Positions 35,301-42,183 of a DNA stretch of 64,000 nucleotides are shown here, in pieces. The notes under the pieces are model-generated. The model made no database searches. It was not told where the DNA came from and saw nothing but the letters and a program-made list of their open reading frames with translations. A program made the translations under genes and the position numbers. Numbering within the stretch: the first letter of the stretch is position 1; every line of letters begins with the position of its first letter. Source of the stretch: Saprospiraceae bacterium (GTDB taxonomy: Bacteria; Bacteroidota; Bacteroidia; Chitinophagales; Saprospiraceae); contig JABWBR010000023.1 of assembly GCA_013360405.1 (NCBI GenBank), forward strand, positions 1 through 64,000, written 5' to 3'.

Positions 35301-35782
35301 CCGATAAGGTGAAGGTAGGTTATTATGTGGCCAAAGACAACTACATGCCCATCGCCGGATATATTGACCCTACAAAGGAAACAACCGCTATCAGCGTAGA
35401 CAAACCCATGGTGCTGATGACGCCCGAACAGATGAAGGAAAATAATGTGGCGCTACCGCTCAATAACCTGTTTTTTCAAACGGCCAAATACGATATACAA
35501 TCCGAATCGTATCCCGAACTCGACAGGCTGGCGCAGTGGGTGCAGCAATACAACCTGAAAATCAACATCCTGGGCCATACCGATAATGTGGGCGCCGACC
35601 AGAGCAACCAATCCCTCTCTGACAACCGGGCAAATGCCGTTCGCGATTACCTCGTGAGCAAAGGTTGCCCGGCCGACCATATCAGCGCCCAGGGCTTCGG
35701 CGAATCACAACCCGTGAGTACCAACGATACCGACGAAGGCCGCGCACAAAACCGCCGGGTGGAGATCAAGATTGCTCAGTAG
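32345..35782 (+). CDS. TPR/PD40/OmpA multidomain envelope protein
   Basis: 1145 residues. Signal peptide (about 1-26), a long stretch of TPR-like degenerate helical repeats with FPxxPYxxxI motifs (40-650), three or four PD40 propeller strands (GGEDIFVSTK, GVDIYVSQLQ, LYFSSDRPGGLGSLDIYM), a small beta domain, and a C-terminal OmpA peptidoglycan-binding domain (NILGHTDNVGADQSNQSLSDNRA ... NRRVEIKIAQ). Related Bacteroidota proteins anchor envelope machines, including T9SS components, to peptidoglycan. A T9SS plug protein follows, but no PorE-like call is certain. Confidence 0.88.
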   Translation: MWTSLPPIRYATLAILLFSTCLLHAQADKGLKMLKKGQFEQAMTEFRKVPADPEETVIALYGMASVYRDTAYSGFQIDTAYNYAELAHAAYRKLPSKEKGRLDGDLDPKVSALKNQVIGQALKAAEKLNTLEAYDHFLTVYSKAPESRLGRAREKWNTQLTQRLNAATTWQDFSNLYSRFGATIAAQNPQEAVQIEQKLFNLYLAENGLGQFPQFARQFPQHPYVKDNIQTRFETVKQTGDPAAYDKFIAAYPAGNPFLPPAIDGLCETVIKKGELKACENFLKKYPKHPRKNEVWLAYYEAYKQQNNFDKAAIERFKAQYQAFPYPDMVQADIKASTDLLYANTMKKGTQTQALDFIKQYPDYPRLDSMWLRYYTLFKTEKGDLTGLERFGQTHPNFPHKAIYNKDKAKALDAHVEKVLAGKDVSLYRSLVENYADYANINKVWRGYFQLLTAQAEDAAELESFKQRYPKFPFPKELDAAIAAQKKKDMEKAYKTLGESSTTTDYLDFVKAFPASPYRSEIEKSLSTQLAASGNAEEIGQFLEVFPKSARRPALLKRLYPLATADGSLNSIMAFENAYPDFPDKAKIAGDKKLAGFDINKYSPELKPAFVSFIKTNAPREIACQALRKILAGDIRTKEWDKAYQEALTFQDAFGEDSECYNQLLTSLAPPDGSIKPESVGSTINSAGSESAPVFTVDGNTLYLCGKQREGSMGGEDIFVSTKTADGWTTPVLVENLNTAGGHEAPEGISADGNQMLLFSSGNLCISEKTTSGWSKPQALPSTINRLRWQADARITADGKAIIFASGASNSSGVDIYVSQLQPDGAWGPAQNLGPVINTTGVDRSPFLHPDMKTLYFSSDRPGGLGSLDIYMTKRLDNGWTNWSTPINLGRNINTDEHDYDFRVSTDGTTAYYTVYEGSTASGDIYLMPMPKAYKPQKVKTITGKLLDINQRPIDAPLVWINLDSGDTIQITRPDPITGQFVATVPDKVKVGYYVAKDNYMPIAGYIDPTKETTAISVDKPMVLMTPEQMKENNVALPLNNLFFQTAKYDIQSESYPELDRLAQWVQQYNLKINILGHTDNVGADQSNQSLSDNRANAVRDYLVSKGCPADHISAQGFGESQPVSTNDTDEGRAQNRRVEIKIAQ

Positions 35783-35803
35783 GGTGAACGTTTACCGTTC
35801 ACC
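35783..35803 (+). terminator. Hairpin after the OmpA-type gene
   Basis: GGTGAACG (35783-35790) and CGTTCACC (35796-35803) form an 8-bp stem with a 5-base loop directly after the stop codon. There is no long T-run. Confidence 0.45.
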
Positions 35804-35820
35804 TTAATCTGGGGTCTCGG

Positions 35821-35958
35821 TTGTAGGTTGTAGGTTGTGGGTTGTCCGTTGTCCGTTCTCTGTTATCCGTTCCTTACAGGTAGAGACGCAAAATTTTGCG
35901 TCTCTACCTGTAAACAGAAAACAGAAAACAGACAACAGACAACAGACAACAGACAACA
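35821..35958. repeat. GTTGTAG/CCGTTGT arrays and ACAGACA array around a 40-bp palindrome
   Basis: Left arm GTTGTAGG, GTTGTCCG, TTCTCTGTT (35819-35870); right arm AAACAGA and ACAGACA units (35914-35958), complementary to the left. At the tip sits a perfect 40-bp palindrome (35874-35913) whose half is TTACAGGTAGAGACGCAAAA. A degenerate GTAGAGACGCA ... TGCGTCTCGAC relative lies at 53962-53990. Confidence 0.85.
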
Positions 35959-36000
35959 ACAATTTGCGTTATACACAAAAACATGCTCAATTTGCACTAC

Positions 36001-37287
36001 ATGAGAAAACTCCTGTTGCCATTTTTTTGCCTGCTCCAATTTATCGTAGTTGCGCAAGATGAAGACCTGCTCAACTACGACCATGTATACAAGCCCAATA
36101 TCAAGTCGGTGAACTTTTATGCAGCAGGATTGCTCACCAGCCTGCCGTTGGTAGATTTAAATTCAAATGCAAGTATAATATTGTCGTTTGACGACCTCGA
36201 CGGCGATGTAAAAAATTATACCTATACCATCGTACACTGCGATATCAACTGGCAGCCGTCCAACATTTCCCAATTGGAATACCTGGAAGGGTTTTCTGAC
36301 GACCGGATCGACGAGTATCGCTTTTCTTTTAAAACAATCAATAGCTATACGCACTTCGAACTCCGCCTGCCTACGCAAAGCATGCGCTGGACCAAATCGG
36401 GAAATTATCTGCTGAAAGTATACGAAGACGAGAACGAAAAAACGCTGGCCATTACGCGCCGCTTTATGGTGGTTGATCACAAAGTGAATATCCTGCCGCG
36501 TATTGTGTCGCCCAGCAATGTGAGCAAACTGCGTACCCACCACGAAATCGACTTTCAGGTGGATTACGAAAAATTTCCGGCTATCCGCAGCGCACAACAG
36601 GAAATCAGGGCGGTGGTTATGCAAAATGGTAGATGGGACAACGCCATCATGGAATTGGCGCCCAATTTTACCCGCTTGAATGCTATTGTATTCGACTACC
36701 AGGATAAGATCGTTTTTCCCGCCGGCAAAGAATTCCGCTTTATTGACCTGCGAAGCCTGCGTACGCGCTCGATCAATATCGCTTCTATTGAAGAATATTA
36801 CGACAGATTTGAAGTAACGCTGGCCAAAGACGGCAAACGAACCGATAACCCCTACCTCAGCCAAAACGACCTCAACGGCCGGTTTGTCATCGAAACACTC
36901 GACCAGGCCGACCACGATTTATCGGGTAATTATGCCAATGTGCTTTTCTCCCTTTATAGCCCCGAACCGTTTTACGATCACGAAATGTATATTATCGGCG
37001 CACTTACCGATTGGGAACTCAAACCCGAGTTTAAAATGGTATACAACAGTTCCGTCAACGGATATGTAGGTAAGGCTACGCTCAAACAGGGCTTTTACGA
37101 CTATGCCTACGCGCTCGTACCCCGCAATCCCCAAAAAGGCGAATCTACGCTCCCCGATATGAGCGACACCGAAGGGAACTGGTATGAGACCGATAATTCG
37201 TATACGATTCTCATCTATTACCATCCCTTCGGTGAACGCTTTGATCAATTGATCGGCGCGATTACTTTTAACTCTACAAATCCCTGA
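36001..37287 (+). CDS. Type IX secretion system plug protein (DUF5103)
   Basis: 428 residues. Signal peptide (MRKLLLPFFCLLQFIVVAQ), then the DUF5103 region: PLVDLNSNASIILSFDDLDG, YTIVHCDINWQPS, RFSFKTINSYTHFELRLP and a late beta domain (YVGKATLKQGFYDYAYALVP). In T9SS this protein closes the SprA translocon pore when no cargo is passing. Four cargo proteins with sorting domains occur in the window. Confidence 0.9.
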   Translation: MRKLLLPFFCLLQFIVVAQDEDLLNYDHVYKPNIKSVNFYAAGLLTSLPLVDLNSNASIILSFDDLDGDVKNYTYTIVHCDINWQPSNISQLEYLEGFSDDRIDEYRFSFKTINSYTHFELRLPTQSMRWTKSGNYLLKVYEDENEKTLAITRRFMVVDHKVNILPRIVSPSNVSKLRTHHEIDFQVDYEKFPAIRSAQQEIRAVVMQNGRWDNAIMELAPNFTRLNAIVFDYQDKIVFPAGKEFRFIDLRSLRTRSINIASIEEYYDRFEVTLAKDGKRTDNPYLSQNDLNGRFVIETLDQADHDLSGNYANVLFSLYSPEPFYDHEMYIIGALTDWELKPEFKMVYNSSVNGYVGKATLKQGFYDYAYALVPRNPQKGESTLPDMSDTEGNWYETDNSYTILIYYHPFGERFDQLIGAITFNSTNP

Positions 37288-37337
37288 CTATTGGACTATT
37301 GGCGCTAATAGTCCAACCGTCCAACAGTCCAATAGTC
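37287..37337. repeat. GACTATTGG / CCAATAGTC inverted repeat hairpin
   Basis: Two copies of GACTATTG, a GGCGCTAATAGTCC centre, and the inverted CCAACAGTCCAATAGTCC. Between convergent genes. The same unit and centre occur at 41233-41314. Confidence 0.85.
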
Positions 37338-37342
37338 CCTTC

Positions 37343-39496
37343 TTAGTTGGTTCCCTGAACCACCAGCCGTGCCGAGGCATTCCGGCCTCCGGTTGACAGC
37401 GATACCAGGTAGATACCGCTGTGCAAACCACTGAGGTCGACTGTTGGGTGATTTCCGGCAGTGGTATCCAATAAAACCCGGCGGACCTCCTGGCCCTGCA
37501 AGTTGTAGATGGTACAAAGCGCCGAGGTGTTTGTCATATCATAGTGGAGGGTAACGGAGTTTACCGCGGGATTGGGCGCTAGTTGCAGCAAGCCGCTCGG
37601 TTGATTGCCCGGCTCAGGAATGCTGTTGACCAGCCCCGCCTGATAGATTTCGAGAACCGGATTATTGTTGTGAATAACCCAGAGTTGTCCCAGGTGATCC
37701 AATTCGATATCAGAGATATTTTCGCCCGAAATGGGCGCATTGAGCGAGGTAAATACCGTCCATTCGCCATTTTCAAAAATCAGCAGGTGATGTTGAGAGG
37801 CTGCCATCAGCCTGCCATTATCGGCGATGAGTTGGTAGATATATTCATCGGTGGGTAAGCCGGCAGGCAGGGCGAGCTCAGTCCAAACACCGTTATCCCA
37901 ATATTCAATGTGAGTCGTATTACCTGCTACATACACCCTGCCTGAGGATGGGTCCTGGCTGATCGCGCCGGCATAATCGAGATTGAAACCCGAATTTTGA
38001 AGGCTCAACGTTTCGCCGTTGAAGCGATACATACGTGTGCCGATATTGGTAATCCAAATGCTCAGCCAAATTTCGCCGGCCTGCTTGGGGCCCATAGCTA
38101 CAACATAACCGTTGGCAATGGTAGGCTGCGGAAACACTTTCCATTCCTGCCCATTGTAATGGCAAAATCCCCAATCGTAAATATATACCCATACGTCTCC
38201 CTGCGGGTCGACGAGCATATCTGTATAGTATTCATCGGCGGGAAGCGGCGAGTTGGAGGGGTCAAAAATATGCCATTCGCCGTTTTCATAGTAGCAGACG
38301 CGCTCACCTCCCATAGCCCACAACCTGCCCTGCGGGTCAAAAGTAGGCGAGGAAAGGTACAATGGCTCGCCGTTCAACTCAAATGCGATGGTTTCTCCTG
38401 TGGTGAGGTTGTGAAGGGTATGATAACCCTGCATTCCCCAAATCTGGCCCTCATGGTCACGCGTCAATTGGTTGGCCACAGGATCATAAGGATAATTACC
38501 CAGGGTATAGTCGTCGGTAGCTTCAGGTGTATGCACCAGTACCTTGTTTTGATGGAAAAGCAGGGTGGCCCAATCGGTATACACCAGGCCGGAAGAGACG
38601 GCTTCGGCATCGGCGGCATCCAGCGGCGATGCTTCTACCCATGCCGAGCCATCATAACGTATAAAACCATTCTGTCCGATATTTGCCCACAATTGCCCCT
38701 GCTGGTCTTCCGTCACATATTGGATTTGGCCGAAAGGCAGCTCGATGTTGTCAAACTGGCTTTGGATATCCCACGATTGACCGTTGTAGTGGCATACAAT
38801 ACCGATATCAGTAAAAAACCAGAGGTCGCCGTTTTGCTGGCAAATCATGTTGGCATCGCTGTAGGAAAAGATAAACTGGTTGTTGGCCCCGTCACTTTCC
38901 GGCGATAGCTGCTCGATCTGGTCTCCGGCCACGCGTGCCATCACATGGCTGCCCACCAGGATGCGGCCTTCGAGGTCGTTTTCCAGTTTCCAGACATTAT
39001 CAATAAATAGGCCCGTATTCTGCTGGTTATAGATTGCCCACTGCCCATCTTGGTAGCGTATCAGGCCCCGGTTGGTGCCCGCCCAAAGACGGCCCTCGGC
39101 ATCAAAGGCTACACAATAGGTCAATGTAGGATTGCCCCATTGGGGAATAATATCTTCAGGATAGGTCAGGCTGTGCCATTCGCCGTCGTCATAGTATGCC
39201 AACGCGATATCATAAGTGCCGATGAACATCGTTTTGGTGTCGGGATGAAAGGCAATAGACTCTACCCGGTCGGAGGGCAACCCCGTGGTGTTTTTTGTCC
39301 AATGTTCAATGGCACGAGTGGTTTTGTCCATTACATATATGCCCGCATCGGTAGCAAAATAGGCCTTGTTGTCCTTTTCTGCATAATCGTTCACTTGGGT
39401 CGGACTCAGATAGGTGGTCCAGGCGCCGGTTTGCGCCCGGGCAACGCCCATCAGTAAAATACCCAGAAATAGCAAGATCAAAATACGCTGTATCAT
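37343..39496 (-). CDS. Secreted beta-propeller protein with T9SS sorting domain
   Basis: 717 residues. Signal peptide (MIQRILILLFLGILLMGVARA). Propeller blades of the two-component-regulator type (GRLWAGTNRGLIRYQDGQW, GQLWANIGQNGFIRYDGSAW) repeat along the body. C-terminus is a T9SS sorting domain (LAPNPAVNSVTLHYD ... HSGIYLVSLSTG). Probably a surface binding protein; no catalytic motif seen. Confidence 0.88.
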   Translation of the reverse strand: MIQRILILLFLGILLMGVARAQTGAWTTYLSPTQVNDYAEKDNKAYFATDAGIYVMDKTTRAIEHWTKNTTGLPSDRVESIAFHPDTKTMFIGTYDIALAYYDDGEWHSLTYPEDIIPQWGNPTLTYCVAFDAEGRLWAGTNRGLIRYQDGQWAIYNQQNTGLFIDNVWKLENDLEGRILVGSHVMARVAGDQIEQLSPESDGANNQFIFSYSDANMICQQNGDLWFFTDIGIVCHYNGQSWDIQSQFDNIELPFGQIQYVTEDQQGQLWANIGQNGFIRYDGSAWVEASPLDAADAEAVSSGLVYTDWATLLFHQNKVLVHTPEATDDYTLGNYPYDPVANQLTRDHEGQIWGMQGYHTLHNLTTGETIAFELNGEPLYLSSPTFDPQGRLWAMGGERVCYYENGEWHIFDPSNSPLPADEYYTDMLVDPQGDVWVYIYDWGFCHYNGQEWKVFPQPTIANGYVVAMGPKQAGEIWLSIWITNIGTRMYRFNGETLSLQNSGFNLDYAGAISQDPSSGRVYVAGNTTHIEYWDNGVWTELALPAGLPTDEYIYQLIADNGRLMAASQHHLLIFENGEWTVFTSLNAPISGENISDIELDHLGQLWVIHNNNPVLEIYQAGLVNSIPEPGNQPSGLLQLAPNPAVNSVTLHYDMTNTSALCTIYNLQGQEVRRVLLDTTAGNHPTVDLSGLHSGIYLVSLSTGGRNASARLVVQGTN

Positions 39497-39596
39497 GTGG
39501 ATGTTTTTTTTCTTTTGTTAAAAATATACTGCAAAGGAACACCCGCCGGCATGCAAAGGCAAATGAAATATTTGGAGTAAATAATAAGTTTAAATA

Positions 39597-39699
39597 GGGT
39601 TTATGAGGGGTGATGAGGGGTGATGAGAGTTTATAAGTTAATAGGTTTAATATAAACCCTCATAAACCCTCATCACCCCTCATAAACCCTCATAAATAA
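39597..39699. repeat. TTATGAGGGGTGATGAGG / CCTCATCACCCCTCAT inverted array
   Basis: Left arm from 39600, right arm ATAAACCCTCAT in several copies to 39699. It lies between divergent genes, an exception. The ATAAACCCTCA unit also occurs at 25200-25221. Confidence 0.8.
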
Positions 39700-39745
39700 C
39701 AACTCCAATTTATTATCTTCGCAAAATATTTAAAGCAAATATTTC

Positions 39746-41233
39746 ATGAAACCGCCTAGCCAGGAAGTATATCAACTTATCAGAGCCATGACGCCGGCGG
39801 AAAAGCGTTTTTTTCGCAGGCAAGCTGAGCGTCACACATTAGGCGAAGCCAACCAGTATCTGGTGTTATTTGATGCGATAGAAGCGCAGGATAACTATGA
39901 TGAGGAGGCGCTCAGGCAAACACTGGGCGCCAACGGCATTGCCGGTTATTTGGCTGTGGGTAAGCGGTATTTGATGGAACAATTGCTGGATAGCCTGCAT
40001 TTATTTCACCGTGTGACTTCCACGGAGGAACAACTCAAACGCGATCTGCACGCTACCGGGATACTTTTGGAAAAAGGACTCATAGCGGAAGCAGGCAGGC
40101 GCCTCGTCCGTATGAAACAGACGGCCCACTACTATCAATTTCACTACCTGCTGCCCGAATTACTCACGCTGGAGCGCACCTGGATGGAGCGCACGTTTTA
40201 CCACAACAAGGGAGAAGCTGCGCTTCAAACCTGGCGGCAGGAATGGGAGACCGCCCTTCAGGCACTCTCCGACGAGGGATACCAGGCGTGGGTGGGCAGC
40301 CGCGTGGCGCGATTGCATTATCAAAAGGTGGCGGTTAATGATGACACATTGCAGGAAGAATTTCGCACACTGCTCATACCCCATCTTCCGCCACAGGCTA
40401 GTCTGCGCGCCCAACTCGACCGCCTGAAAGCCCAGTCGACCTGGTATTTTATGAACGGCCGTTTTGAGGACGCCTACCAATGCAACCAGCAATTGCTCGC
40501 CCTGATGGAAGCACATCCCTTCCTCATAGAGCTCAACCCAAAGCGATACCTGGTAACGCTGAATAATTTTTTAATTGATAACCATCAGTTGAAAAAATAC
40601 GAGGTGCTGGAGGAGGGGCTCGTCAAACTGAAATCCCTGCCCCAACGCCGCGAATTCAAACGCTTGCCCCAACTCGATATAAAAATATTTGAACTCAGCG
40701 CCGTACTCGAACTCAACATACGCGTATTTCGCAGGCAATTTACTGCGGCGCTCCCGGAATTGCCGGCTATTCAGGCCGGCCTGGAAAACCACGGCGAAAA
40801 GGTGGCCTTTCATTACCGCCTCACGCTGTTTTACCTGATGGCCTATGTGTATTTCTCTACCGGCAAGTACAATGAAGCCCTCACCTGGCTCAACCGGCTG
40901 CTGCAACAACCCCGGCGCAATGTAGTAGAGGAACTTTTCCGCTTTGGCAACTTGCTCAACCTGCTTACCCACTATGAATTGGGAAATTACGACCTGCTGG
41001 AGTCGCTCATCCAGGCCGTGCGGCGCCAACACGGCCAAATGGGCAAACTTTTTCACACCGAAGTTATCCTGTTAGCCCACTTGCGCAAGCTCATCAATGC
41101 GGCCGATTCGCGCCGGCAAAAGGACCTGATGCAGTCGCTGCTGGCACAAATGAAACAAGCCCGACTGCAACCCTCAGAGCAACGGGTGTTTAATTATTTC
41201 GATTATGTGGAATGGCTGGAAGGGAAGTTTTGA
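39746..41233 (+). CDS. Helical-repeat protein, unknown (paralogue of 58642-60090)
   Basis: 495 residues, all-helical, no signal peptide. The N-terminus YQLIRAMTPAEKRFFRRQAE and central TPR-like helices match the protein at 58642 (LVRHIEELSPKDRERFRLFV) in layout and length, though identity is low. Probably a cytoplasmic scaffold of TPR type. A TATCTTCG -7 element lies at 39714-39721. Confidence 0.8.
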   Translation: MKPPSQEVYQLIRAMTPAEKRFFRRQAERHTLGEANQYLVLFDAIEAQDNYDEEALRQTLGANGIAGYLAVGKRYLMEQLLDSLHLFHRVTSTEEQLKRDLHATGILLEKGLIAEAGRRLVRMKQTAHYYQFHYLLPELLTLERTWMERTFYHNKGEAALQTWRQEWETALQALSDEGYQAWVGSRVARLHYQKVAVNDDTLQEEFRTLLIPHLPPQASLRAQLDRLKAQSTWYFMNGRFEDAYQCNQQLLALMEAHPFLIELNPKRYLVTLNNFLIDNHQLKKYEVLEEGLVKLKSLPQRREFKRLPQLDIKIFELSAVLELNIRVFRRQFTAALPELPAIQAGLENHGEKVAFHYRLTLFYLMAYVYFSTGKYNEALTWLNRLLQQPRRNVVEELFRFGNLLNLLTHYELGNYDLLESLIQAVRRQHGQMGKLFHTEVILLAHLRKLINAADSRRQKDLMQSLLAQMKQARLQPSEQRVFNYFDYVEWLEGKF

Positions 41234-41314
41234 GACTATCAGACTATTGGACTTTGGGACTATTGGACCGTTAGCGCTAATAGTCTCAAAGTCCAATAGT
41301 CCAATAGTCCAACA
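41233..41314. repeat. GACTATTGGACTTTGG / CCAATAGTCC inverted repeat hairpin
   Basis: Left arm GACTATCAGACTATTGG with further units, centre GTTAGCGCTAATAGTC, right arm CAAAGTCCAATAGTCC in two or three copies. Between convergent genes. Same family as 37287-37337. Confidence 0.85.
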
Positions 41315-41315
41315 G

Positions 41316-42008
41316 CTAGCTTAGCTTCGCCAGGTCCCTGATGAGAATACTCCGCCGATTGAAATAGATGAGGTTAGATTTTTTCAGGTCATTGAGCACA
41401 GAAGTCACCGTTTGCCGGGAAGTGCCCGTTATATTAGCGATATCCTGTTGGGTAAGACAATGCTTGATCAGCATCTCGTAGCCGATTCGTTTGCCCTGCT
41501 TCATAGCGGAATCGCGTAGGAAGTCGATAATGCGTTCGCGGGCGTCTTTCAAAATAAGCGACTCCAGCCTCGACTCGGTGCGGCGAAGCCGGTTGCCGAT
41601 TAAAGTAAGCAGCCGCATCGACAAATCCGGATTAGTCTGCATAAGCTTCCTGAACGCCTCTGCCTTGATAATATACAATTGTGTATCTTCCATGGCGATG
41701 GCGGTATCCTGCCGGCGTTCTTCTCCTACCAGGCTGAGCTCGCCAAACATAGCCATCGGGTATAGCACATGTTTGATTACCTCCCGGCCGTCGTCATATA
41801 CCGCGCCGATTTTTACAATACCCTTGATCAAAAAATATACCGCCTGAGAAGCCGCGCCGGCCTCAAATATCACTTCCTGCTTAATGCAGTGCTTCAGCGT
41901 AGACATTTCTTCTACCTGCTTCAACTCGTTTTCATTCAATGTCTGAAACAAGGGAAGATTGCGAAGGAAATCAGTGGCATTGGATCTTAGCGTTTTCATA
42001 TGCTTCAT
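41316..42008 (-). CDS. Crp/Fnr-family transcription regulator
   Basis: 230 residues. N-terminal cyclic-nucleotide-binding-like barrel (EVIFEAGAASQAVYFLIKG, GELSLVGEERRQDTAIAMED), a dimerisation helix (RLTLI region), and a C-terminal winged helix with LTQQDIANITGTSRQTVTSVLNDL. No cysteine cluster for an Fe-S sensor is visible, so it is more likely of Crp-type than oxygen-sensing Fnr-type. The recognition helix SRQTVTSVL resembles SRETVgriL but has Gln for Glu. It could bind the dyads at 9545 or 31607; this is inference. Confidence 0.92.
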   Translation of the reverse strand: MKHMKTLRSNATDFLRNLPLFQTLNENELKQVEEMSTLKHCIKQEVIFEAGAASQAVYFLIKGIVKIGAVYDDGREVIKHVLYPMAMFGELSLVGEERRQDTAIAMEDTQLYIIKAEAFRKLMQTNPDLSMRLLTLIGNRLRRTESRLESLILKDARERIIDFLRDSAMKQGKRIGYEMLIKHCLTQQDIANITGTSRQTVTSVLNDLKKSNLIYFNRRSILIRDLAKLS

Positions 42009-42183
42009 TTTTGCAATGATACTTTTTGACCTTACAAAAATGAGCTATTGCAAAGGGAATGGTAATTACATTTTAACGCGTTTGTCGGATAAAAATAAAA
42101 TTCATTTATTTTTTAATAAAATGAATATCAATTATTTAACAAACAAAAACACCTGAAATAGTCCCGAAACAAGATAATCCCCA